Below, piece after piece: positions 53,075 to 62,307 of a stretch of DNA of 64,000 bases. Source of the stretch: Nereida sp024640765 (GTDB lineage: Bacteria > Pseudomonadota > Alphaproteobacteria > Rhodobacterales > Rhodobacteraceae). The stretch lies in the NCBI GenBank assembly GCA_024640765.1, contig JAHEEK010000003.1:1-64000 (forward strand). The letters run 5' to 3'. A model generated the notes under the pieces. It saw only the letters and a list, made by a program, of their open reading frames with translations. It was not told the DNA's origin and did no database searches. Position numbers and translations under genes: made by a program. Position 1 is the stretch's first letter; each line of letters begins with the position of its first letter.

Positions 53075-53827
53075 TTAGTCTGACTGCGCACCTGACCAAG
53101 TTATCAGGACCTCTCCCAGAGGGCCTGATGCGCCACCAACCCCCGCGATTTCGTCAGCTATAGGCCCCGCTAAAACTGCAGTGACAGGAATTTGGGTGCT
53201 GTCTTCAAGAATGTTGCCAGCTCCCAACGTGCCAAATCCAATTGCCGAGGCATCTGTTTGCATGCCGTTCAGTAACGTCGGGCCGCTGAATTCAATGTCT
53301 GTGATTTCGATCATCTCTGCACCCGTAGGATTGTAATTCGCCACCCCCGATTGGCCGATTGTAGTACCACCGGTACGGACATTATCGGCAAGGACATCAG
53401 CGCCACCAACAAAACGTAAGGTCGTACGTGCATCCATTGTCACGGCGTAAGTTGCGGTACCGTCTGTGACCTGAGCAACCGCAGTACCCTCATAAACAGT
53501 CGGAACTATTGGAGCCGCAGAATTGGCAGAGGTCCGCACAGCAAGCTTTATATCCCCTCCAACCGGCGAAACGGGAAAAACATGCTGCAGACCCAAACCC
53601 AACGCATTTTCAAGAGACAGGCTATCAATACCCAAGGTTGCGACAGAAACGATAACATCTGAGTCAGGTGTAGGTTCAGAAGGGTCCAGTGGATCAACAG
53701 GAGGATTGACCACAACCGGTCCACCGCCAGTCGTTGCGCCGCCACCACCGCCGCTTGCGATTAATGTCACAATAAATAATGCGGCAACTAGCGCCCTACA
53801 CTCAAACTTAAAAAACATAGATGCCAT
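53075..53827 (-). CDS. Exported protein of unknown function with degenerate lipobox
   Basis: A 250-residue protein with a signal peptide (VAALFIVTLIASGGGGG) and a Gly/Pro-rich linker, then a beta-rich region of Thr, Val and Gly. Lipoproteins of this type normally end the signal as A-C-G-G-G-G; here the Cys seems to be replaced (IAS-GGGGG), so lipidation would be lost. Start is uncertain (53827 or 53818). Not recognised beyond this; it overlaps the RTX relic region in theme, an outer-surface protein. Confidence 0.6.
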   Translation of the reverse strand: MASMFFKFECRALVAALFIVTLIASGGGGGATTGGGPVVVNPPVDPLDPSEPTPDSDVIVSVATLGIDSLSLENALGLGLQHVFPVSPVGGDIKLAVRTSANSAAPIVPTVYEGTAVAQVTDGTATYAVTMDARTTLRFVGGADVLADNVRTGGTTIGQSGVANYNPTGAEMIEITDIEFSGPTLLNGMQTDASAIGFGTLGAGNILEDSTQIPVTAVLAGPIADEIAGVGGASGPLGEVLITWSGAQSD

Positions 53828-53856
53828 AGATCACAGCAGGTTTAATAAACGGCTAA

Positions 53857-54541
53857 TCACACCCAAAAGTCACCAACGGATAAAGTATCAAGACCAACCC
53901 CCCACAACTCAATCGTAGTGCCCTCAAGCGAGAATTCTGCGTGACCATTCGAGTTGGTGTAGAACTGATCAAGCGCTGACTGGCGGGACGAGATGCCCTC
54001 AAACCCAGTCAATTCCAAGCGATCAATTCCCATATCAAAATCTGCGCCAGCCACCACGGCCTGATCCGTGAGAGAAGTACGCCCAATCACATCATTGCCA
54101 TGCAGTGGGCGGAACACAAATACGTCAGCACCGTAGCTGCCATTCAGAATATCATCGCCACGGCCACCTTCCAATGTTTCGTCACCCCAGTACAAAAACG
54201 CACCGAAGTCACCCACCAGAATGTCGTCACCCGCGCCGCCTTCAAGGGTATCATTGCCGTAACCACCAAGCAGCGTATCCGCGTTTTGAGAAAAACTCGC
54301 CACGTGGCCATCAATCAACAATGGCGCCAAACCCAAGCCCCTCAACCGCGCCAAGGCTATCGATAACGCCAATGTCCCCAGAAAGGGTTATTTCCAATAA
54401 AATCACACCACCAGAAGCAGAGCCCGTGAGGATAAAATCACGACCATCAAGAAAGACTGCCAAATCACGCGGTCGCATATCTTCATTTGGCTCGCCCCAA
54501 ACGTGGCGAACCTGAAAACTCAAACTCAACATAAAACTCAC
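53857..54541 (-). pseudogene. RTX-type calcium-binding protein, broken
   Basis: Two overlapping minus-strand frames together look like one gene with the middle deleted. The N-terminal piece (54541-54311, starting MSFMLSLSFQVRHVWG) ends early. The C-terminal piece (to 53857) has two hemolysin-type repeats, GGYGNDTLEGGAGDDILVGD and GGRGDDILNGSYGADVF, and a C-terminal secretion-signal-like tail. RTX proteins leave the cell by type I secretion. The N-part reads to a stop at 54311 while the RTX frame is shifted. Confidence 0.7.
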
Positions 54542-54640
54542 CCACCTTTTACCCTATCGGCAAGCTAACGGCGCAGGGTTAACGCAGCTTCAGCGCAACT
54601 AGGCAATTGAGTGATCAGTTTGTGGCGGAAATTGGACAAT

Positions 54641-54667
54641 AAAAAACGGCGGTCTGCAGACCGCCGT
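54641..54667 (-). terminator. Intrinsic terminator of L,D-transpeptidase gene
   Basis: The palindrome ACGGCGGTCTGCAGACCGCCGT (22 bases by position 54646-54667, quoted in part as ACGGCGGTC/GACCGCCGT) is followed on the minus strand by T residues. It is about 27 bases after the stop at 54695. Confidence 0.88.
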
Positions 54668-54694
54668 TATCTAAGACTTTATGAAGACTTATCT

Positions 54695-55279
54695 TTAAAT
54701 GAGCAAAACCTGAGTACCCACTTTGGTCAAATTAAACAGCTCTTGGACATGTTCATTATAAAGACCAATGCAACCGTTTGATGACCGGCGCCCAATCTTG
54801 CGCGTGTCATGGGTGCCGTGGATACGGTAATACGTCCAACTCAGGTACAGCGCATGGGTCCCGAGCGGATTGTCAGGACCAGGGCCAATGAAGTCGGGCC
54901 ATTCGGGATTACGCTCTTTCATCGAAGGGGTCGGACGCCAGCTTGGGCCATCTACTTTTTGCGTGATCCGCGTACGCCCTAAGCGGGTCAAATCATCTGA
55001 AAGCGGCACACTGGTGGGGTAGAGTTTATAAACGCTCTCGTCCTCGGACCAATAATGCAGTGCACGAGACGTCACATCTACAAGCACGGCGCCATTCTTG
55101 AGATTACTAAAGTAAGGCTGCCAATCAAGCGCACGAAAACTTGAGATATTGCGACGAACAACTTCGGAGATGTCACGCTCAACCTCAATTTCCTCATCCA
55201 AGGCAAGTGCTGGGCTAGCCAATGACGTGGCGGCAGCGCCAACAAACGCGCGGCGGCTCAATTTAAAAGTGTCGCTCAT
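54695..55279 (-). CDS. L,D-transpeptidase (YkuD domain)
   Basis: A periplasmic peptidoglycan-modifying enzyme forming 3-3 cross-links or attaching proteins. From the ATG at 55279 the 194-residue product has a twin-arginine-like signal (SRRAFVGAAATSLASPALA), then VDVTSRALHYWSEDESVYKLY and the catalytic HGTHDTRKIGRRSSNGCIGL, with the nucleophilic Cys and His. The other L,D-transpeptidase in the window (55978) has the same S/T-x-G-C-I pattern. Confidence 0.92.
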   Translation of the reverse strand: MSDTFKLSRRAFVGAAATSLASPALALDEEIEVERDISEVVRRNISSFRALDWQPYFSNLKNGAVLVDVTSRALHYWSEDESVYKLYPTSVPLSDDLTRLGRTRITQKVDGPSWRPTPSMKERNPEWPDFIGPGPDNPLGTHALYLSWTYYRIHGTHDTRKIGRRSSNGCIGLYNEHVQELFNLTKVGTQVLLI

Positions 55280-55437
55280 CAATATCGCTCCTGGTAAAAC
55301 CATTTGAGACGTAACTATTGCCTGAAAGCCGCACTAGCAAATCAAACAAGCGTTAGATCGCCACGATTTTTCCAATCTGGGTTTGATCTACAACGGTGTT
55401 GGTTTACGGGTTGGGAAAGGTTTGAGGTTTAATTGAT

Positions 55438-55986
55438 ATGATCCGTCCCATTCTTCTTTCGCTGACAGTTGCGCTTTCATTGGCGGCTTGTACCCCGATT
55501 ACGTCAGGACAGCTGGCAATCGATGGAAAGCCTCGGCCAAAGCTATATCAAATCCGCGAACGCGATACTGCCAAAATCCAGTTCCGCACGCTGGATTCAG
55601 TAAATGCACTGCGCCAAGCATCCGGGGCAGGACCAATTGAACTGAGCGCTGAGTTGACGGCGGCAGCAGCCACACATGCGCGCGATATGTCGGTGCAAAA
55701 TCGACCATGGCACTTTGGCTCTGACGGGTCGTCCCCATTAGACCGCGTCACACGCGCTGGATACTCGGGTGCATTCATCGGTGAGGTAATCTCGGAAACT
55801 TATGAGACCGAGCTAGAGACGTTGGCCGCATGGATGGAAGAAGAAGGCACACGCCGTGTTATTCTGAACACCGATGCAACTGAAATGGGTTTTGCGTGGT
55901 TTCAGGAACCAAATGGCAAAATCTGGTGGACGTTGGTTTTGGGTGAAACTGCCGCAACACCCCAAGAGCCGCTGACCTTAGGGTAA
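55438..55986 (+). CDS. CAP (SCP/PR-1) domain lipoprotein
   Basis: A 182-residue protein with a lipobox (LSLAAC at about 13-18), then the CAP domain: VNALRQASGAGPIELSAELTAAAATHARDM, with the conserved His in THARDM and HFGSDGSSPLDRVTRAGY, and IGEVISETYE. CAP proteins occur widely as secreted or envelope proteins of unclear function. It converges on, and overlaps by 9 bases, the next L,D-transpeptidase. Confidence 0.88.
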   Translation: MIRPILLSLTVALSLAACTPITSGQLAIDGKPRPKLYQIRERDTAKIQFRTLDSVNALRQASGAGPIELSAELTAAAATHARDMSVQNRPWHFGSDGSSPLDRVTRAGYSGAFIGEVISETYETELETLAAWMEEEGTRRVILNTDATEMGFAWFQEPNGKIWWTLVLGETAATPQEPLTLG

Positions 55987-56475
55987 AATCGCAATATGCG
56001 TTCCAGTTTGGACCATTGAGTAGATTTCCGTCATCTCGCGATCTGTCACGGCGATGCATCCCCACGTCCAGTCCCCCCGCGCCCGTTGAAAGCGTGGGCC
56101 GCGACCATGGATGAAAATATCCCCACCCGGTTCAACGCCTGCTGCCTTGGCGACAGCCACGTCGTTTCCATTCGGATATGAAATACCCAGAGACAGATGA
56201 TACGCACTATTGGGATTGCGGCGGTCGATGAAGTACGTCCCCTCAGGTGTCCGACCATCACCTTCGGCCTTTTTATGGCCTTCGGGCGCAAATCCAAGAC
56301 CAATATTATAGCGGCGCAGAACGCGCTTATTATGCATCAGCCACATTTTGCGGCGTGATTTTGACACCGTAATCTGCGTAACCTTAGGACCACGGTAGGC
56401 TTTAGGCGCGCCCATAAGACCGCATCCCGCAAGCCCAAGGCCCATAAGCCCGAGGAGAATTGTTCGCCTTTGCAT
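55978..56475 (-). CDS. L,D-transpeptidase, lipoprotein form
   Basis: A 165-residue YkuD enzyme with lipobox LAGC (about 14-17) in MQRRTILLGLMGLGLAGCG. Catalytic segment IHGRGPRFQRARGDWTWGCI contains His and Cys; VSKSRRKMWLMHNKRVLRRY is the fold start. The ATG at 56475 is preferred over the TTG at 56478. Two such enzymes plus a CAP protein make a cell-wall block. Confidence 0.92.
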   Translation of the reverse strand: MQRRTILLGLMGLGLAGCGLMGAPKAYRGPKVTQITVSKSRRKMWLMHNKRVLRRYNIGLGFAPEGHKKAEGDGRTPEGTYFIDRRNPNSAYHLSLGISYPNGNDVAVAKAAGVEPGGDIFIHGRGPRFQRARGDWTWGCIAVTDREMTEIYSMVQTGTHIAILP

Positions 56476-56558
56476 CAATACCTGCCCTCAGTTTTTCACT
56501 GACTTTCGGCACATTTACCGCAAAACGCTACTATCACAAAGACATTACTGAATACGGC

Positions 56559-57738
56559 CTATGGCTCGCGAAACGCCTCACGCGATTTATACAAAGGCTT
56601 CAAAAGATACTGCAGCACAGTCTTTTCGCCCGTATGAAGCTCTACTTGCGCCTGCATCCCGGGCCGGATCTCAATGTATGCTTGCCGGTCGTTCAGATTA
56701 GCAAGATCAACCTGAAGCGTCACTTTGTAATGCGGATCACCGTCAAGCTTTCTGTCATCCTTAAACGTGTCCGCCGAGATAAACTGCACCTGCCCCTTCA
56801 GACTTCCATAGATCGTGTAGTCATAGGCAGAAAGCTTTATGGTCGCGTCTTGCCCCCGCTTGATGTTGGCGATGTCCTCTGGCCGCACGCGCGCCTCAAC
56901 GAACAGCTCTTCATCAAGTGGCGTAATCTGAAATATTTCTTCGCCGGGCCGGACGACGCCACCGATCGTCGTAATGCTGAGGTTATTCACCACGCCACGC
57001 ATGGGGGACTTAATAATCGTTTGTTCCAGTTGATCTTGGGCAACTTTCAAGTTTTGCCGCAAGGTCGCAATTTCTTTCAATGTGTCTGAATACTGCCCAG
57101 CGCGCTCCAGCTCAGCTTGCGTAACGATTTCATTGTATTTGATCTCGGCGTCCCCGTGGGCTTTTCGGGCGCGGGTAACTTCAATCAAAGAGACGATTTT
57201 ACGTTCAAGCAAATTCTCAAGTAGCTTACGTTCCTTAGCGGCCTGCGCTAACACGTTCCGCGCGCCTTGGGTTCGGCTGACATAATCGCTTTGCCTGGCA
57301 TTCAAAAGCGCTTGCTCGGAAGCGACCATCTCCGGCTGCCGTGCAGCAAGATCAGCAGCAACGTCAAAATCAAACGCGCCAGAAACTTCTGCCTCAAGGC
57401 GCAGACGGCGAACCTCAAGCGCATCAATCTGTTCTTGCAGATCATCGACCGTCGTTTGAAACCGAGTAGCATAAAGTGTGGCAAGCACTTGCCCCGGCTG
57501 AACCGTATCGCCTTGGCTCAACGAAGTATCCGCCAAGCGTAAGAACGCTGCCGTCCGTCAATGTAACAACCAAGTCACTCCCTTGCCGGTCAAAGCTGGC
57601 AACTTCGGATCGCCTTAAATTCAGTGAAATATCTTGGCTGCTGCCGATATTGAGAGTTGCGGTATCGCCGTTCTCCAGAACGGTTCTGCGCTGTAAATTG
57701 CCCGTGCCATCACGGACAACGAACCTAATCGCTGACAT
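56559..57738 (-). pseudogene. Type I secretion locus relic: BapA-prefix start joined to HlyD C-terminus
   Basis: The minus strand begins at 57738 with MSAIRFVVRDGTGNLQRRTV and QDISLNLRRSEVASFDRQGS, the N-terminal prefix domain of Bap/LapF-type giant adhesins (about 70 residues, ending LGGYF). It then runs into a membrane fusion protein (HlyD) lacking its N-terminal helix: SQGDTVQPGQVLATLYATRF (biotin-like half), a long coiled coil (ELQ-rich, about 100 residues), and VRPGEEIFQITPLDEELFVE and RPGMQAQVELHTGEKTVLQYLLKPL to the stop at 56559. The frames differ. The adhesin body, the ATPase and the first part of HlyD are missing, so one large deletion is the simplest cause. Confidence 0.75.
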
Positions 57739-57784
57739 GGTTACTACTCCACCTCAAAAGTTACGGCTTTTGGCGCCGCTTAAC

Positions 57785-57801
57785 TATTGATACCATCAAT
57801 A
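57785..57801. promoter_or_regulatory. Inverted repeat upstream of the adhesin-prefix relic
   Basis: TATTGAT-ACC-ATCAATA is a 17-base perfect inverted repeat with a 3-base centre, about 47 bases before the 57738 start. It may be an operator left over from the lost adhesin operon. Confidence 0.4.
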
Positions 57802-57858
57802 TATTTTGTGGTGCCACATTTCTACTAAAATGTTGCGCACGGGCAGAGTGATGCAAAT

Positions 57859-59073
57859 TTACCGCGTAAGGACACTGGCGACTTCAATGTGATGAGACCA
57901 CCTGAATTGATCCACAACCTCAAGTTTTTCCAAGGAAAATCCAGCTTTCGTCAACGCCTCTACATCGCGGGCGAAGGTTACGGGGCTGCATGAAATCATC
58001 ACAACCTTACGCACCTCACTTTCGATAATCTCTTGAACCTGCGCCTCAGCACCGGCGCGCGGCGGATCAAGCACAACAACATCAAATTTGCGCAACTCAT
58101 CCGGCATCAGTGGCCGTCTAAACAAATCACGCGCCTCAGTCGTGACCGAATGAAGGCCACTTGCCATGCGCCAACCTTTGGCCAACGCATCAATCATATC
58201 GGCTTCACCTTCAACCGCGTGAACAGCCGCATGGGCCGCCATTGGCAGGCTGAATGTACCACAACCCGCAAACAAATCTGCAACTTTCGCGGCACCTCCG
58301 ATATTATTGATGATGAACGCTTCTAGTGCCAACTGACCATGTTCCGTTGCTTGCAAAAACGCGCCGGACGGTGGCGAAACCGCCGCTTTTCCCATCGTCA
58401 ATTGCGGCGGTGTTTCCATCGCCAACAACTCACCGTTCCATGTCAGGCGCACAACCCCGTGCCGAACCGTCAGTTGTGCCAACGCTGCTTGCTCTTGCGG
58501 GCCAGCGGGCTTTGCACCAGCAACATCCAGGTCAATGCCCGTATTGGTAACGGTGGCGGTAAACTCAACCTCCCCCTTGCGTGAGCCATACTCAACTGTC
58601 AGCTGCTCCAACACTGGAATGAGGCCCAGCAGGTCAAGCTGCAGAATTTTACAATTGGGCACCGCCAAAACAGTGTGAGACGCGCGGCCATGAAAGCCCA
58701 CAAGCGCACCTGACTTTGTCCGCTTACCCGTCAGCTTGGCGCGCCGACGGCTTTGTGCTGGACTGGTGTGAATGGCATCCACCGCACGCTCGATCCCGCG
58801 TGAGGCAAGCGCTGATTGAACAACTTCTTTCTTCCAGTTGGACACAAAATCATCCTGGGCGTGCTGTAAACTGCAACCACCGCAGCTGTTGTAATGTGAA
58901 CAAGGTGCTTTGATGCGGTGGTCGGAGGGCGTCTGAATTGCCGATTTTGGCATGATCTGACCGTCAATATCACCCTTCACCACCTCCCCTGGCAACGTGC
59001 GCGGTACGAATATCGGTCCCGCTGCAATCCCGTCACCTTTATGGCCAAGCCGTCCAATCGTCACTTCAGCCAT
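57859..59073 (-). CDS. RNA (uracil-5) methyltransferase family protein (RumA/TrmA type)
   Basis: A 404-residue class I SAM methyltransferase acting on rRNA or tRNA uracil. An N-terminal TRAM domain (MAEVTIGRLGHKGDG) is followed by a four-cysteine cluster start CSHYNSCGGCSLQH (Fe-S), SAM-binding KVADLFAGCGTFSLPMAAHA, and VVLDPPRAGAEAQV, with the catalytic Cys in MISCSPVTFARD. Start chosen at 59073 (after GGGCTGG). It overlaps the CCA gene by 8 bases. 23S U747 or U1939 specificity not decidable by eye. Confidence 0.93.
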   Translation of the reverse strand: MAEVTIGRLGHKGDGIAAGPIFVPRTLPGEVVKGDIDGQIMPKSAIQTPSDHRIKAPCSHYNSCGGCSLQHAQDDFVSNWKKEVVQSALASRGIERAVDAIHTSPAQSRRRAKLTGKRTKSGALVGFHGRASHTVLAVPNCKILQLDLLGLIPVLEQLTVEYGSRKGEVEFTATVTNTGIDLDVAGAKPAGPQEQAALAQLTVRHGVVRLTWNGELLAMETPPQLTMGKAAVSPPSGAFLQATEHGQLALEAFIINNIGGAAKVADLFAGCGTFSLPMAAHAAVHAVEGEADMIDALAKGWRMASGLHSVTTEARDLFRRPLMPDELRKFDVVVLDPPRAGAEAQVQEIIESEVRKVVMISCSPVTFARDVEALTKAGFSLEKLEVVDQFRWSHHIEVASVLTR

Positions 59074-60208
59074 TTTCCAGCCCTTCAATTAAATCATCTT
59101 TTGTCAGTGCAAAATCAGATGCAATCCAGCGGTCTTTTGCATCCCGAAGGGCCGCGCCCAACTTAGCGCCCAAATACGCCGGCATAAGGTCGGCAGCAAC
59201 CAAAGGGAAAACCGCCTCTGCCCCACGGCGGACGTCATTTAACCCATTCAATGGTTGCTCAAACATCGCGGCACGCAGGGCAAGGCACAACGTACCAACC
59301 TCAAATCCATGTTCATGACCTAATGCACCAGCCGCGGTCGTTGATCCCATCTCAGCGCGGTAAATCGCAAATCGTTTCTGCTGTGCGTTGCTTAACCGCA
59401 ACGTCGAAACATCATCTGTGACAGCAGCAAGCCGCGCCATTGGGTCAACATCCAAATCCACGCTCAGATGCACAAAAACCGGCAATATGTTCGATACCGC
59501 ACCTTCAAAAACGGCATTCAGAACCCCGGTTTGTGCCATTGCAGAAACGGCAAGGCTTGGGTCAGGCGCAGTCATGAGCTTGACCATTTCGGCGCCAATA
59601 CGCTCGCGGGCGATTTGCCCTAACCCTTCGATACCACCAGCACAGGCCGACAGAGCATCCACATCAAGCCCAAGCTCAGGACTACCGTACCAAGCCTGAA
59701 ATCTGAAAAACCGCAGAATGCGCAAGTAGTCCTCGGCAACGCGATCATCCGCGTCACCAATAAACCTGACACGGCCCACATGAAGGTCAGGCAGACCGTT
59801 TAACGGATCAATCACCTCACCACTTTGGTTGGCGTACAATGCATTCATTGTAAAATCGCGCCGCTTAGCATCTTCAATGATTGATGTAGAAAACGCCACT
59901 TTTGCGTGCCGGCCATCCGTCTCAACATCACTTCTGAATGTAGTCACTTCAAACGGAGAGCCATGTGCCACAACAGTGACTGTGCCATGCTCGATACCCG
60001 TCGGAATAACGCGAAGGCCGGCTGCTTCTGCACGAGCAATTACGTCGGTTGGAACAAGAGGCGTAGCCATATCTAAGTCGGTTATATCACGCCCCATCAA
60101 CGCATTTCGCACACATCCACCCACGACATACCCCCCGCCGCCGTCGGCATTGAGTAAGGCCAAAATAGTCTGCGGTGCTTTTGCTTGCAGCCAGTCAAAT
60201 TGTGTCAT
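59066..60208 (-). CDS. cca: tRNA CCA nucleotidyltransferase/poly(A) polymerase family
   Basis: A class II nucleotidyltransferase of 380 residues from the ATG at 60208, which overlaps the Nudix stop (ATGA). It has GGYVVGGCVRNALMGRDITDLDMAT (metal-binding D-x-D), RRDFTMNALY, VAEDYLRILRFFRFQA and GIEGLGQIARERIGAEM. It either adds CCA to tRNA or poly(A) to RNA; family position is usual for CCA addition in this group. Confidence 0.9.
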   Translation of the reverse strand: MTQFDWLQAKAPQTILALLNADGGGGYVVGGCVRNALMGRDITDLDMATPLVPTDVIARAEAAGLRVIPTGIEHGTVTVVAHGSPFEVTTFRSDVETDGRHAKVAFSTSIIEDAKRRDFTMNALYANQSGEVIDPLNGLPDLHVGRVRFIGDADDRVAEDYLRILRFFRFQAWYGSPELGLDVDALSACAGGIEGLGQIARERIGAEMVKLMTAPDPSLAVSAMAQTGVLNAVFEGAVSNILPVFVHLSVDLDVDPMARLAAVTDDVSTLRLSNAQQKRFAIYRAEMGSTTAAGALGHEHGFEVGTLCLALRAAMFEQPLNGLNDVRRGAEAVFPLVAADLMPAYLGAKLGAALRDAKDRWIASDFALTKDDLIEGLENG

Positions 60209-60774
60209 TGCGCCGCCTCCGCGAGCGTTCTTAGCATGCGCGCTGTGGCCCCCCAAATATAATAAGGGCCAAAGGGTACCGTATAATAAGACCGCCACCT
60301 ACCGGACCAGCGGCGCGACTGCACCGCATACTTGTCTGCATCCAAAAGATGATCAAGCGGCACCCAGAAAGCTTCGTCCACTTCGCCGGCTTCGCAGACC
60401 ACCTCAAAAGATTCTTTCAACAAAGCAACAACAGGTGTCACATCGAAGCTTGTGACGGTTATATGTGTCGGCAGCGTTCCAAGCACGTCCACCAAACCGT
60501 CCGGCAACCCAACTTCCTCACGCGCCTCACGCAAGGCGGTTTCAATGACATCCGCGTCTTCAGGGTCTTGCTTGCCGCCTGGAAACGCAATCTGGCCTGG
60601 GTGATGGCGCAGCTTGGCGGAACGCTTGGTCAGCAAAACTTCCCGCGCATCCGCGGTTTCACGTATCAAAACAAGCACTCCCGCAGGGCGCGTTTTGCTC
60701 GTTGGGTGGTGCAAGTCAGGGTTTAGATCAAAATCGGATGAGGCCCCCTGCGCAGTCGCAAGGAACCCCAACAT
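60205..60774 (-). CDS. Nudix hydrolase, CoA diphosphatase (NudL-like)
   Basis: A 189-residue Nudix enzyme that would cleave CoA and its thioesters. Nudix box: GKQDPEDADVIETALREAREEVGL. The upstream LLTKRSAKLRHHPGQIAFPGGK is the CoA-type UPF0035 motif, and TSFDVTPVVALL follows. Start at 60774 is 13 bases after the hslO stop; a GTG at 60801 is an alternative. Confidence 0.88.
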   Translation of the reverse strand: MLGFLATAQGASSDFDLNPDLHHPTSKTRPAGVLVLIRETADAREVLLTKRSAKLRHHPGQIAFPGGKQDPEDADVIETALREAREEVGLPDGLVDVLGTLPTHITVTSFDVTPVVALLKESFEVVCEAGEVDEAFWVPLDHLLDADKYAVQSRRWSGRWRSYYTVPFGPYYIWGATARMLRTLAEAAQ

Positions 60775-60787
60775 TTGAAATCTTAGA

Positions 60788-61786
60788 TCAGTCAGAGGCA
60801 CCTTCTGCCTCGAATCCAACTGTCTTTGGGTCCATTTCGTAGTGTGCGCCACAGAACTGGCAATCGGCCTCAACCAGCCCCTCGTCGGTGGTCATGTGAC
60901 CAATGTCTGAGGCAGAATAAATTGATAGGCTTTGCTTTACGCGCTCTTCAGAACATGTGCATCCAAAACGAACCGGTTGGGCTTCATATACACGGGGCTC
61001 TTCCTCGTGGAACAAACGCAGCAACAAATCGGTTGGCGATACAGATGGGCCGATCAACTCGAGCTCCTCGACAGTATCAAGCAGCACATTGGCGCGCGTC
61101 CAGTTTTCCGCAGCATCGTCCTCCAGAAGATCAGAGGCTGTGACCAATGCCTCACCAGATCCATCTGGCGCATCTTTCTTTGCCATCAAAGGCGACGCCT
61201 TGGGCATGTGCTGCAACATCACGCCGCCCGCGCGCCAGCTTTCCTGTTCATCCGCAACTGTGGAGCGGCCGAAAGTGAGCGCAAATCGCGTGGGTAATTG
61301 CTCGGATTGAGCAAAATACGCCTCTGCACAAGTTGACAGCGAGCCACCCGCAATCGGTGTGATGCCCTGATAGGGTTGGGTGCCTTTGCCTTGATCAATC
61401 AAGATCGCAAAGTAACCATTACCGATTTGGTCGTAACCATCGCCGTTCAGATCGATCGCGTCTTTGTCATAGCTGGCATAGGCCCTGATGCGTGCCGGCT
61501 GTCCGTCATCGGTTGGGCCGTAGTAATCCGTCGCGATCAAACGCACCGGACCGTTGCCGCGCACCTGCAAAGACAGCTTCCAACGCAGCGCGATGGTTTG
61601 ACCTATTAGCGCCGTTAACAGCGACATTTCCGCCACAAGCGCCTCAATCAACGGTGGATAATCATGTTGCGCCAAAACGTGATCTAACACCCCATCAAGA
61701 CGCGCAACGCGCCCTCGAATATCCGATTGATCAAGTTGGAACGGTAGGACAGTGTCGTCCCAAGCAATTTTCGATGTGTTCGACAT
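60788..61786 (-). CDS. hslO: Redox-regulated chaperone Hsp33
   Basis: Activated by oxidants to hold unfolding proteins. From the ATG at 61786 the 332-residue protein ends with the redox zinc site FGCTCSEERV and CQFCGAHYEMD, supplying the four cysteines (C-x-C and C-x2-C). The N-terminal fold RLDGVLDHVLAQHDYPPLIEALVAEM and PYQGITPIAGG are typical. Divergent from the Nudix gene at 61864. Confidence 0.94.
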   Translation of the reverse strand: MSNTSKIAWDDTVLPFQLDQSDIRGRVARLDGVLDHVLAQHDYPPLIEALVAEMSLLTALIGQTIALRWKLSLQVRGNGPVRLIATDYYGPTDDGQPARIRAYASYDKDAIDLNGDGYDQIGNGYFAILIDQGKGTQPYQGITPIAGGSLSTCAEAYFAQSEQLPTRFALTFGRSTVADEQESWRAGGVMLQHMPKASPLMAKKDAPDGSGEALVTASDLLEDDAAENWTRANVLLDTVEELELIGPSVSPTDLLLRLFHEEEPRVYEAQPVRFGCTCSEERVKQSLSIYSASDIGHMTTDEGLVEADCQFCGAHYEMDPKTVGFEAEGASD

Positions 61787-61863
61787 GTGATTTCCTAAGC
61801 CGGGTCGTGGCGACATATCGTGGCAATATAGGCACGTAAAGCACGCAAAAAAGGGGCAGCGCC

Positions 61864-62307
61864 ATGATGATGCGAATTGGAGAGACACCAAAGGCCGGTC
61901 AGCGCTACGTTCATCGCCCCGGAGCCTACGCTATTTTGCGACGTGGAAGCGAAATACTTCTGACCTTTCAAGAACGCCCAGAACCTGAACTTCAACTTCC
62001 TGGCGGCGGCGTTGAGGTTGGTGAACATCCAATCCCCGCCCTGCACCGTGAAATCTTTGAGGAAACCGGCTGGCGCGCTGCTAACCTTCGAAAGCTGGGC
62101 GCCTTTCGTCGGTTCACGTTTATGCCCGAATACGATCTTTGGGCCGAAAAGCTGTGTTCCGTTTACGTGGGAACACCTGTTTTGAAATTGAGTGAGCCTA
62201 TCGAAAAAGGCCACCATGCGGTTTGGATGCCAATGAACGAGGCAGTTGACGCATTAGGTAATGATGGTGACCGGATGTTTTTGAATAGCCTTATTGAGCA
62301 GCTCTGA
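61864..62307 (+). CDS. Nudix hydrolase
   Basis: A 147-residue Nudix protein of unknown substrate, with box GGGVEVGEHPIPALHREIFEETGW holding the REx2EE acids and an upstream RPGAYAILRRGSEILLTFQER. Not the MutT type; the FRRFTFMPEYDLWAEKLC region would contact the substrate. The first three codons are ATG; the first is taken because AGGGGC lies before it. Confidence 0.85.
   Translation: MMMRIGETPKAGQRYVHRPGAYAILRRGSEILLTFQERPEPELQLPGGGVEVGEHPIPALHREIFEETGWRAANLRKLGAFRRFTFMPEYDLWAEKLCSVYVGTPVLKLSEPIEKGHHAVWMPMNEAVDALGNDGDRMFLNSLIEQL

Noticed and set aside
57785..57801. FNR/FnrL box (TTGAT-N4-ATCAA)
   Set aside because: The centre is three bases, not four, so the half-sites are out of phase for FNR; kept only as a generic inverted repeat.
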